Shown piece by piece: positions 1 through 8,102 of a stretch of DNA of 63,901 nucleotides. The notes under the pieces were generated by a model. That model made no database searches. It saw nothing but the letters and a program-made list of their open reading frames with translations, and was not told the DNA's origin. Origin of the DNA: Paracoccus benzoatiresistens (GTDB lineage Bacteria; Pseudomonadota; Alphaproteobacteria; Rhodobacterales; Rhodobacteraceae); assembly GCF_026913015.1 (NCBI RefSeq), contig NZ_JAPTYD010000020.1:1-63901 (forward strand), given 5' to 3'. Within the stretch, counting starts at the first letter, position 1. Each line of letters opens with the position of its first letter. The position numbers and the translations under genes were made by a program.

Positions 1-1
1 T

Positions 2-262
2 GAAGTCGGCCTGCCGCGCTTTCTGCTTCCGATGGGTCGTCAGCTTGACCCCGCCGTCCACCGCGCGCTGTCGACCCTGCGCCTTCAGCGCTATATCGGC
101 GTGATCTACCGACCCGACACCGAACGCTGGAGCCACTATTCCTACGCCTCCCTGCCGGATCAGTATGACGCCTTCGTCTGGTTCGACGAAACCCGGGCAG
201 TCGTGCCGGTCCCCGGCCCGCTGCAGGCCGGCGAAGACGAGACCTATCCCTTTGGCCTGTGA
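2..262 (+). CDS. Erythromycin esterase family protein, 3' end only
   Basis: Only the last 86 codons are present; the gene enters from the left edge in frame with position 2. The C-terminus reads VIYRPDTERWSHY, then QYDAFVWFDETRAV, followed by a stop. This matches the end of the erythromycin-esterase-like (succinoglycan biosynthesis/Ere) family, which typically closes with a YRP-TE..SHY block and a D-FDETRAV block. In known members the catalytic His and Glu residues lie further upstream, outside the window, so activity cannot be judged. Many family members in environmental bacteria are not macrolide esterases, so resistance should not be inferred. The family call is fairly sure; substrate is unknown. 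Confidence 0.7.
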   Translation, partial: EVGLPRFLLPMGRQLDPAVHRALSTLRLQRYIGVIYRPDTERWSHYSYASLPDQYDAFVWFDETRAVVPVPGPLQAGEDETYPFGL

Positions 263-794
263 GGCACGCGCCGCCTTGTGGAGCCTACGAGCTCGTCAGA
301 ACGCAGTCCCGGGCATCCATTTCCTTGACCGGATCAGTCGGTGAACAGGGTTCGCCCGAGATCGGGTATGTGGTGGGGTTTGTATTCTCGCAAGCAGACA
401 AGCCAAGGACGCAGCACATTGCAAGGGTGACGGCAAGAGGTCTCACGATAGGATCTCCTTCTTACAGAAGTACTCAATCAACTGCAGGCTACCTTCAGGA
501 TTTCTGCCAACCGTGTTCTTATACCATTATGTCAGATGACTTGGACGGCTCATATAAGTTCTTGGCCGCTTCTGCTTGCAGCTTCCGACCCCTGAGTTGC
601 GGCGCCGGAACAGGACTGTCGCGGCGAGTGCGCCGGCGGGCAGGAAGGGTGCCGGGCAGCGGTCATGCCGTGTCGCGATGCGCCTGCTGTCCTTGAGCCT
701 GCGAAACGCGATCTTGTTCACTTTGCCCGCAAAATTGGCGTGAACGCCCTTCTGGCGCGCATCCGCTACACGGTCCGGGGTGACTCCCGCGGCC
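263..794. other. Intergenic region without a recognised gene
   Basis: These 532 bp separate the esterase-like gene from the convergently transcribed DUF5706-like gene. Bases from about 350 to 570 are clearly richer in A+T than the surroundings and lack the G/C third-position rhythm of the neighbouring genes. A minus-strand open stretch between 829 and 527 encodes a short segment with GKVNKIAFRRL that I cannot assign. There is no convincing ribosome site, hairpin or tRNA. It may hold a decayed gene. Confidence 0.4.
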
Positions 795-1367
795 TTAGGC
801 CGGCGGACTGACCGCCAGCAGCAGCACATAGCAGGCCAGCCAGACCATCAACCCGCGAAACGCCAGGCCTACCAGGCGGAACTTGCGCCGGGCAAGGGTG
901 GCCAGGTTTTCGACATTGCGGGCATATTCGTCGAACAGGAAGGCCCTGTCTCCATGCTGGCGGGCGGACAGCAGGCGGCGGCCTCCCTCGGGCCAGGCGC
1001 CCCAGAACAGCGAGGTTCCCTTGGCAAGCTTGCGCGGCATCACCACGCCCAGGGCCGAGAACAGCGTCAGAAGCACCGCCAGCGCCATGATGCCCGTGAT
1101 CACCGCATGCGCGGGGGCAGCGTCGCGATAGGTGGCAAGCGAGAAGATGTCCCGACCCTCGGCCGAGGCCAGCAGGAAGGCCACCATGAAGGTGAACAGA
1201 TAGGCGGCCTTCTGGTCGGCGGTCTTGATCTGGTCGTAGAAGACGTCGTTGACCTTCTTCAGATGCTCCCAATAGGGGTCGGTACCGGTCGAGGGCTCGG
1301 GCAGGATCTCGGGTCCTGGCGCGTCCGGTCCCGGGGCATCGGGCATGGGTTCGGATTTCACCGGCAT
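795..1367 (-). CDS. Small three-helix membrane protein, Pycsar-effector-like (DUF5706)
   Basis: This is a 190-aa protein. A Pro/Asp-rich N-terminus (1-30) precedes an amphipathic segment ending in the motif TADQKAA (49-55). Three hydrophobic helices follow at about 54-68, 88-110 and 164-186, with a charged cytoplasmic loop at 111-163. The AD-x-KA motif entering the first helix, the short length and the helix layout fit the DUF5706 / 'Pycsar system effector' membrane family. Known members respond to cyclic nucleotides by damaging the membrane. The start at 1367 has AGG four bases upstream; an in-frame ATG at 1346 lacks a ribosome site. It is divergent from the FecR-CHASE2 cyclase pair, so a cyclic-nucleotide link is plausible but inferred. 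Family call is moderate. Confidence 0.6.
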   Translation of the reverse strand: MPVKSEPMPDAPGPDAPGPEILPEPSTGTDPYWEHLKKVNDVFYDQIKTADQKAAYLFTFMVAFLLASAEGRDIFSLATYRDAAPAHAVITGIMALAVLLTLFSALGVVMPRKLAKGTSLFWGAWPEGGRRLLSARQHGDRAFLFDEYARNVENLATLARRKFRLVGLAFRGLMVWLACYVLLLAVSPPA

Positions 1368-1514
1368 ACCTGCTGAAGCGTCACATGTCCTTGCCGGGTT
1401 ACCATGCCGCCCCGTGGGGCGGCAACTGAATCCGAACCCCACGGCGCGCTTGACGCATGACTTTTCCGGCCGGATAACAGGGGGATCAGGTTCTTCTGTT
1501 CCAGGTTCCGGGTC

Positions 1515-4500
1515 ATGCGTTTGCGCTTTCTCTGGCAGGCGGTCGTTCTGTGCCTGCTGGCTGGTCCAGTCCTTGCGGAACCGGTACCCCGAAGCGCGGC
1601 CCCGGCGGGATCGGTCATTGCGCGAAAGTCGGGCGAAGAGGTGCAGTTCATCGACCTGGCCGGCTGGAACGCCGTCGAACTGGCCCAGGATCTGCTGGCG
1701 GGTGACGTGCTGCGCACCAATGCCACCGGCAATCTTGCCGTTCTTTTCGCGGACCGCACGCAGATGCGGCTGGCGCGCAACACCACCATGGTTGTCAAGA
1801 AGATCGGCCCCGCCGCCGACAGCGTCTTCGAGTTGCAGCGCGGCACCCTGTGGGGGCGGGCCATGCGCGGCGGCCTGGGGCTGACCGTGGAAACGCCCGC
1901 TGCTGCCGCGGCGATCCGGGGCACCGACTTTGCCCTGACCGTCGAGGGCGACCGCACCGCGCTGACCGTCTTGGAGGGCATCGTCACGCTTGCCAACGCG
2001 CAAGGCGCCGTCACCGTCCGGCAGGGCGAGGGCGCCGCGGCGCGCATCGGCGAGGCACCCACGAAGATCGTCGTCACCGACCCTTCGGACCGCGAACAGA
2101 TGCTGACCTATCTGTCGCTGCGCTCGGCCTTTTCCGCGCTGGCGCCGACGCCGCTGCCCCATGCCCGGCTGCGCGCCGAACGCGCACGGCTTGCGGCCGT
2201 GGCCCCTGCCGCCCAGGGCCTGGCGGATCTTGTGACCGCCGCCGAGGTGGCCTTTGCCCTGGAGGGCAGCGACGCGGCGCGCGCGGCCGTGGCGCGCGCC
2301 CGGACCCAGGCCTTGACGCCCGGCCTTGCCGCGCGGCTTGACCTGGTCGAGGGGTTGATCGCCGCGAACGAACGCCGCTATGGCGATGCGCAGCGTTTGT
2401 TCCGGCAGGCCGCGCCACATCTGGACGCCGACCGCAGGGCCGTGGCCGAGAACGCGGGCTATTTCTCCCGCGCGTTGGCCGACCCGGATCATGTCGAGGC
2501 CCCGCCTGCTGCATCCGATACCCCGGCAGGCGCGCTGGCCCGCGCCTATGCGCAGGCGGTGCTGCTGGACATCCCGGCCGCGCTGGCCGACCTGGCGGCA
2601 GCCGAGGCGCGATTTCCCGATCAGGCGGGCCTGCCCGCCGCCCGCGCCCAGCTTGCCATGCTGATGGACGACCGCGCGCAGGCGCAGGCGGCGATCGCGC
2701 GCGCGCTGGCCATCGACCCAGACGATCCGAACGCGCTGGAGGCGCGCGCCGTCTACCGCACGCATTTCGAGGGCCGCTATGCCGAGGCGCTGGCCGATCT
2801 GCAGCGGGCCACCGCCGCCGCGCCCGGCGTTTCGTCGCTGTGGAACCAGATCGGTCTGGTTCAGGCCACACGGGGCGCCAACCGAGAGGCCGAGGCGGCC
2901 TTCCGCCGCGCCATTGCCCTGCAGCCGATGGATCCGGTGGCCTATGCGAACCTGGCCTTCCTGTATCTGGACCAGGACCGGCCGGACCGCGCCAAGCCGC
3001 TGATCGACCGCGCGCTGGCGCTGGATCCGGCCTTTGACGTGGCGCTGTTCGCCCGGGGCCGCTGGCACCTGCAACGCGGTGACATTGCGGCGGCGCAGGA
3101 GGACCTGCTGGCGGGTTCGACCGCCAATCCCGCCTATTCGCAGGGCCTGCTGCTGCTGGCCGCCGCCCATATCGCAGCGGGCGAGCGCGAACCGGCCGAG
3201 CAGGCGCTGGAAAATGCCGAACGGCTTGACCCCAACGACCCGGTCACGGCGCAGGCGGTCGCCTCTTTCGCGATCGACGAATACGAGGCCGACCGCGCCA
3301 TTGCCGCCGCCCAGTCCGCCATGCGCCGCGCACGAGAGCGGGGCGGGGATTTCGCGGGCGCCGAGGCGAACCGCACCGAGGGCTCGCTGCTGAACCAGGC
3401 CTTCCGCTTGCAGGGCCTGGATGCCTGGGGCCGGTCCTATGGGGATGCGGTCTTCAACCCCTTCGATGGCGCCAGCCTGGTTGACCAGGCCGTTGCGGGC
3501 AGCGCCTTTCCCGTCGCTGCAAACCTCCGCTATGGCAGTGATTTCATCGATCCGACGCCGGATCCTGGCGGATTTTCGGCGCTGTTCCAGGGGCTGCTGC
3601 TGTCGCCCGAGATCCTGACAGGGCGCAGCCGCGGCAACGACGTGCTGCGCCGCCCCTTTGTGGAAGCAACCCTGGGCGGGGGAACGGTCGAGACCGAGGA
3701 CGGCGGGCGCGGCAGCCGCAGCATCGAATTGCAGGGCTTCGGCAACAGTCCGGTGCCGGTCAGCGGCTATCTGCTGTGGGAGGACGGCGGGCTGGTCGAC
3801 ACGCGCCGCTGGCGCGAGCCCGGATCGGCGATCCCGCTGTCCCAGTTCGACCTGGATGAACGCGCAAGTTCGGGCCTAGCCTATGCCACGGCCAGCATCA
3901 CGCCGGACGACCACCTTGTGGTCTATGCCCAGTCCGCGCGCGAGCGGTCCGAGATCGGCCAGGGGGTGATCCTGCTGGACCAGCCGCTGCTGCCCTTCGA
4001 TGCCATCGCCTATCAGCGCAGCCGCGACACGCGCCTGGACCGCGCGGGCCTTGGCTTCAGCCACAGCTTCGCCTGGCACAACGTGGTCGAGGTGGCGGTG
4101 TTCGGCACCGAGGCCAGCCAGCAGACAGACGAGACGGGCGTGATCGTCTCGCTGCGGGACGGAGACGTGCTTGGTCTCCGCAACCTTGCGGCCGACGTCG
4201 CGCAGGACACGCGCATGGCGGCGCTTGGCTGGCGCTATGGCCGTGGCCCCTGGGTGCTGCGGACCGGCATCGAGACCGGCCGCGTCACCGCATCGCGGGC
4301 GCAGGAAAGCATCACCTTCCTGGGACCGGTCCCGGATGTCGCCCGCGAAGCATGGCAACTGGACTTCGACGTGGCCCGTGCCTGGGCCGACCTGATCTGG
4401 GACATCGACCCCGCGCTTCGGGTCGAGGCGGGCGCGCTGGCCACGCGCTTCACGGGCGATCTGGACCTGTCGCGGGTCGATCCTCGGATCGGCCTGTCGT

Positions 4501-5186
4501 GGCGCCCCGTGGACCGGCACTGGCTGCGCGCGGCCTGGATCGCCGATACCGCCGGGACCGGCGACACCACGCTGTCCCCCATCGGCGTCGTCGCGCTGCA
4601 GGCAAGCCGCATGGCATTGGACCCGGGCGGCAGAGCGGAAACCGCGATCCTCCGCTGGGACGCGGAATGGAGCGACCGGCTGTTCACGGTGGTGGACGTG
4701 CAGCGCCAGCGGTTCACGGACATCTCGATCCCCGATCCGACCGGGCTTGACTGGATCGACCTGGCCGAAGGTCGGCTGGACCGGGTTGCGGCCACAGTGA
4801 ACTGGAAGCTGCCCCAGGGCTTCGGGGTCTTCGCGACCCTGGCCCGCAGCGACAGCGAAAACCGCGATCCCGCCAGCCCCGGCTATGGCGACGGCCTGCC
4901 GTTCGTTCCCGACAGCGCCGCCAGGCTGGGCGTGACCTGGGTGCATCCGGCGAATATCCGCGCGAGTCTTCTGGCCAGCTGGATCGGACCCCGGACCGGG
5001 GACGAGGCCGGCCAGCGCCTGGACGGCATCTGGACGCTTGATCTTGCGGCGATCTGGGAATCCCCGGACCAGCGTTTCGTGGCAGAACTGAATGCCTGGA
5101 ACCTGCTGGACGAACGCTTTGAGGTCGCACCGCAGATCGAAGGCTGGGGCCGCACGGTCGAGGCCTCGCTGAAGATCCGCTTCTGA
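1515..5186 (+). CDS. FecR domain-TPR-outer-membrane beta-barrel protein
   Basis: A 1223-aa secreted protein. Residues 1-21 form a signal peptide (hydrophobic core, cut after VLA). A FecR-type domain follows at about 35-170, with the typical GDVLRT and AAIRGTDF segments. Tandem TPR-like helical repeats lie at about 215-610 (for example WNQIGLVQATRG and YANLAFLYLDQDRPDRA). Residues from about 640 to the end are rich in alternating hydrophobic strands and end NLLDERFEV...LKIRF. That is a C-terminal aromatic signature of BAM-inserted barrels, and this part resembles the barrel half of TonB-dependent receptors without a plug. I infer an outer-membrane protein with a periplasmic FecR/TPR sensor part. 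It lies 6 bp upstream of a CHASE2 cyclase, so the two are almost certainly co-transcribed. Ligand unknown. Confidence 0.75.
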   Translation: MRLRFLWQAVVLCLLAGPVLAEPVPRSAAPAGSVIARKSGEEVQFIDLAGWNAVELAQDLLAGDVLRTNATGNLAVLFADRTQMRLARNTTMVVKKIGPAADSVFELQRGTLWGRAMRGGLGLTVETPAAAAAIRGTDFALTVEGDRTALTVLEGIVTLANAQGAVTVRQGEGAAARIGEAPTKIVVTDPSDREQMLTYLSLRSAFSALAPTPLPHARLRAERARLAAVAPAAQGLADLVTAAEVAFALEGSDAARAAVARARTQALTPGLAARLDLVEGLIAANERRYGDAQRLFRQAAPHLDADRRAVAENAGYFSRALADPDHVEAPPAASDTPAGALARAYAQAVLLDIPAALADLAAAEARFPDQAGLPAARAQLAMLMDDRAQAQAAIARALAIDPDDPNALEARAVYRTHFEGRYAEALADLQRATAAAPGVSSLWNQIGLVQATRGANREAEAAFRRAIALQPMDPVAYANLAFLYLDQDRPDRAKPLIDRALALDPAFDVALFARGRWHLQRGDIAAAQEDLLAGSTANPAYSQGLLLLAAAHIAAGEREPAEQALENAERLDPNDPVTAQAVASFAIDEYEADRAIAAAQSAMRRARERGGDFAGAEANRTEGSLLNQAFRLQGLDAWGRSYGDAVFNPFDGASLVDQAVAGSAFPVAANLRYGSDFIDPTPDPGGFSALFQGLLLSPEILTGRSRGNDVLRRPFVEATLGGGTVETEDGGRGSRSIELQGFGNSPVPVSGYLLWEDGGLVDTRRWREPGSAIPLSQFDLDERASSGLAYATASITPDDHLVVYAQSARERSEIGQGVILLDQPLLPFDAIAYQRSRDTRLDRAGLGFSHSFAWHNVVEVAVFGTEASQQTDETGVIVSLRDGDVLGLRNLAADVAQDTRMAALGWRYGRGPWVLRTGIETGRVTASRAQESITFLGPVPDVAREAWQLDFDVARAWADLIWDIDPALRVEAGALATRFTGDLDLSRVDPRIGLSWRPVDRHWLRAAWIADTAGTGDTTLSPIGVVALQASRMALDPGGRAETAILRWDAEWSDRLFTVVDVQRQRFTDISIPDPTGLDWIDLAEGRLDRVAATVNWKLPQGFGVFATLARSDSENRDPASPGYGDGLPFVPDSAARLGVTWVHPANIRASLLASWIGPRTGDEAGQRLDGIWTLDLAAIWESPDQRFVAELNAWNLLDERFEVAPQIEGWGRTVEASLKIRF

Positions 5187-5192
5187 CGCCGC

Positions 5193-6992
5193 ATGACCAC
5201 CCCGTCCCGTCCCTGGTGGAGCGTGCTGCAAGAAGGGCCTTCAACCCCGCGCCGGCGGCAGGCCGGGCTTGCCGCGCTGGCAGTCGTGGCGGCAATGACC
5301 GCCACGGGGCTTGCGCAATGGCCGGCCTGGCAACTTCTGGAAGCGCGGGTCTTCGACCACCTGTCGATGATCGCCCCGCCCTCCATGCCGGAGGACACGC
5401 CCCTGGTCGTCGCCATCGACGAGCCGTCCTTCGCCGAACTGGGCCAGCAATGGCCATGGCCGCGCGACACCCATGCCCGGCTGGTCATGGCCCTGCGCGA
5501 CGCCGGGGCACGGTCCATCGCGCTGGACATGGTCTTTGCCGAACCCTCGCAGCCCGGCCCCGACGCTGCCTTGGCCGATGCCATGCGCGCGGACACCGTC
5601 CTGGCCGCCGACGAACGCGTCCTGGAGACGCCGCAGGCGGTGCAGCTGCTGCGCACCGATCCGCTGCCGTTGCTGCTGGAGGCAGGCGCGGTCGCGGGGC
5701 TGTCCACCATTCCGCTCGACCGCGACGGGACGGCCCGCCGCCTGCCCGAGCGCCCCGATACCTTGGCCCGCGTGTTGCTGGCGCGGCACGGGCCTGCTGC
5801 ACCGGTCGCCCCGCCGGGGGCGCTGTTGCAGTTCTACGGCCCGGCGCGCAGCGTCCCGACGGTGTCCTATTACCAGGCGCTGGACCCGCCGACATTCCTG
5901 CCGCCGGGCTTTCTTGCCGGGCGCGACGTGATCGTGGGCCTCAGCCTTCAGGCGGCGCCAAGCGCCGATCAGGGCGGCCCTGACGCCTTCGCGACGCCCG
6001 CGACGGTGCGGTCGGGCGCGCTGGTGGCAGGGGTGGAAATCCACGCCACGGTGGCCGCGAACCTGCTGGCCGGGGACTGGATCCGGCCCGCCTCGGCCTT
6101 GGCGCGCATCGCCGCGATCTGCGCGACCAGCGCGCTGGCGGCCCTGCTAATGTGGCGCGGCGGGCGGACGCGGCTGATCCTGTCGCTGGTCCTTGGCCTT
6201 GCCGTCCTGCCGCTGGCCTGCTGGCTGGCGCTGCGCCTTGGGCGACTGTGGCTGCCGCCGCTTGCGCCGATGGCGGCCTTTGCCGTCACGACGGTGGGCC
6301 AGACCCTGCGCGACTTCGCCACCGAGCGGCGGCTCCGCGCCGGGCTGACCCGGGCCTTTTCCCATTACCTTGCGCCCGCGCTGGTGGAACGCCTGGCCGC
6401 CGATCCGGGCGCGTTGCGGCTTGGCGGCGAAAGCCGCGAGATCACCGTGCTGTTCTGCGACATCCGCGGCTTCACCACCCTGGCCGAGCATCTGCAGGCC
6501 GAGCCCGAGCGGCTGACCACCATCCTTCACCGGCTGATGGAGCCCTTGTCCCAGGCCGTCCTGGACGAGAACGGGACCATCGACAAGTACATCGGCGACT
6601 GTCTCATGGCGTTCTGGAACGCGCCGCTGGAGGTGCCCGACCATGCCGCCCGCGCCATCGCGGCAGGGCGGCGCATGATCGCGGCGGTTGCCGCGCTGAA
6701 TGCGGAATTCGCGCGCGAAGGCATGGCGCCGCTGGCCATCGGAATCGGCATCAACACCGGCGCCTGCATCGTCGGCAACATGGGATCGGGCGCCCGCTTC
6801 GACTATTCGGCCATTGGCGACGCGGTGAACCTGGCCGCGCGGCTGGAGGGGATGACAAAGGAATGGGGCGTTCCCCTGATCGCCGGAGAGGCGACCGCAG
6901 CCGTGCTCGGCCCCGGGGCCGGGTTGCGCCCCCTGGGCGAGGCCAAGGTCCGGGGCCGCGCGACCGCGACGCGGATCTTCGCGCTGGCCTGA
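5193..6992 (+). CDS. CHASE2 sensor-class III adenylate/guanylate cyclase
   Basis: A 599-aa inner-membrane cyclase. A membrane helix lies at about 24-44, and a periplasmic CHASE2 domain at 45-305 (LVVAIDEPSF, WPWPRDTHA and ALDMVFAEPS are CHASE2 hallmarks). Clustered helices follow at about 305-375, with the class III catalytic domain at 415-598. The metal-binding Asp residues are present (FCDIRGF and YIGDCLMAF), as are the Lys of GTIDKYIGD and the transition-state Asn and Arg of GDAVNLAARLE. The base-selecting position before AIGD is Ser rather than the Asp/Thr or Cys of well-studied enzymes, so the product (cAMP or another cyclic nucleotide) is not settled. The gene directly follows the FecR-TPR-barrel gene; the partner protein probably presents a periplasmic signal to CHASE2. 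Confidence 0.9.
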   Translation: MTTPSRPWWSVLQEGPSTPRRRQAGLAALAVVAAMTATGLAQWPAWQLLEARVFDHLSMIAPPSMPEDTPLVVAIDEPSFAELGQQWPWPRDTHARLVMALRDAGARSIALDMVFAEPSQPGPDAALADAMRADTVLAADERVLETPQAVQLLRTDPLPLLLEAGAVAGLSTIPLDRDGTARRLPERPDTLARVLLARHGPAAPVAPPGALLQFYGPARSVPTVSYYQALDPPTFLPPGFLAGRDVIVGLSLQAAPSADQGGPDAFATPATVRSGALVAGVEIHATVAANLLAGDWIRPASALARIAAICATSALAALLMWRGGRTRLILSLVLGLAVLPLACWLALRLGRLWLPPLAPMAAFAVTTVGQTLRDFATERRLRAGLTRAFSHYLAPALVERLAADPGALRLGGESREITVLFCDIRGFTTLAEHLQAEPERLTTILHRLMEPLSQAVLDENGTIDKYIGDCLMAFWNAPLEVPDHAARAIAAGRRMIAAVAALNAEFAREGMAPLAIGIGINTGACIVGNMGSGARFDYSAIGDAVNLAARLEGMTKEWGVPLIAGEATAAVLGPGAGLRPLGEAKVRGRATATRIFALA

Positions 6993-7024
6993 CGCCGTGC
7001 CGCGTCAAGGCCCTTGCCGATGGA

Positions 7025-7924
7025 TCAGGACCCGTCGGCTTCGCGAAGAAAGGACAGGGTCTTCCCCAGGAACTCATCGCGGTTCTGCAGCGGCGCCCCA
7101 TGCCCGGCGCCCGGTATTTCCTCCAGCTTTGCATTCGGCAGGCAGGCGGCCACCTCCGTTGCCGCGGCCTGGAAGAAGGGCAGCGTTTCCGTCCCCCACA
7201 GGATCAGGACCGGAGCCTGGATCCGGCCAAGATCGTCGCAGGTCATGGGCGTCGCCGCGGGCGCACCGAACAGCTTTGGAACGGTGGGGGCATTGTCGAA
7301 GAAGATCGCGCGGGCCGGTTCGGGAAGCGTGTCGAACCCGCCCGGCGGCAGGCCGAAGACATATTCGATGGCAAGCGTGACGGCCTTCCGGTCGTCGCCC
7401 GCCTGAGAGGCCGCCACCGCCGGGCCCCATCCTTGGCCCCAGGCCTTCAGGGCCTTCTCGTGTTCCGGCATGCCTTCCAGCACCGTTTCCAGCGTCGGCT
7501 CGAAGATCACGATGCGGCGGACCAGATCGGGCCGGTCCAGCGCGGCCTGCAGGACGATGGGACCGCTGTAGGACCAGCCGACCAGATGCATCGGCTCGGC
7601 CCAGGCATCGAGCAGCGCCGCAAGATCCGCCTCATGGACATCCCGGGCGAATGCCGGCTGGTCCGGCCATGTGCCGGTGCCGAAGCCGCGCTGCGTATAG
7701 GCGATGAAGCGAAAGTCCTCGGCCACCTTCTCGCGCATCGCCTCCCAGGCACGATGGTCGGCGAAGGCGCCGTGGACGAACAGGGCCGTATCGCCCCGGC
7801 CGGATTCGACATAGGGAAACCGGGCTCCGGCAGCCTCGACATGCCTGACGCCCGCATCCTCGGGCGCGGCGATGGTCGGAAGCAGCAGGGCCATGAATGC
7901 CAGCGAAGTGGACATCCTGGACAT
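7025..7924 (-). CDS. Secreted alpha/beta-fold hydrolase
   Basis: A 299-aa protein with a signal peptide (MSRMSTSLAFMALLLPTIAA) and a complete alpha/beta hydrolase fold. The oxyanion-loop motif is HGAFADHRAW, the nucleophile elbow is GWSYSG, and the catalytic His sits in GAGHGAP near the C-terminus. The acid residue after LILWG is less clear (GTETLP). The start at 7924 is preceded by GGGAGG at ideal spacing; the open frame extends further upstream without ribosome sites. Likely periplasmic esterase or hydrolase; substrate unknown. It converges on the cyclase gene and is divergent from the sugar kinase gene, so it forms its own unit. Confidence 0.8.
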   Translation of the reverse strand: MSRMSTSLAFMALLLPTIAAPEDAGVRHVEAAGARFPYVESGRGDTALFVHGAFADHRAWEAMREKVAEDFRFIAYTQRGFGTGTWPDQPAFARDVHEADLAALLDAWAEPMHLVGWSYSGPIVLQAALDRPDLVRRIVIFEPTLETVLEGMPEHEKALKAWGQGWGPAVAASQAGDDRKAVTLAIEYVFGLPPGGFDTLPEPARAIFFDNAPTVPKLFGAPAATPMTCDDLGRIQAPVLILWGTETLPFFQAAATEVAACLPNAKLEEIPGAGHGAPLQNRDEFLGKTLSFLREADGS

Positions 7925-8102
7925 CGCATCCTCCCTCAAGGGTGGTCGTCGTGGCCCGCCAATCATACGCCCCGCGCCCGAGTCGCTCAACGCGACCGTC
8001 GTGGGGGGTTTTTCAAGCGTGACCTTATCGTGTATCGACCAAGGTCTGGGCACGACCCGGGGACGGAACCTTCAACCATGGCCAAGGGCAGGGACAGCTG
8101 AG

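Noticed and set aside
795..3170. Long minus-strand open frame running through the FecR gene into the DUF5706-like gene
   Set aside because: Only the last 190 codons (from 1367) look like protein; the rest is antisense to the FecR-TPR gene and open because of high G+C at third positions.
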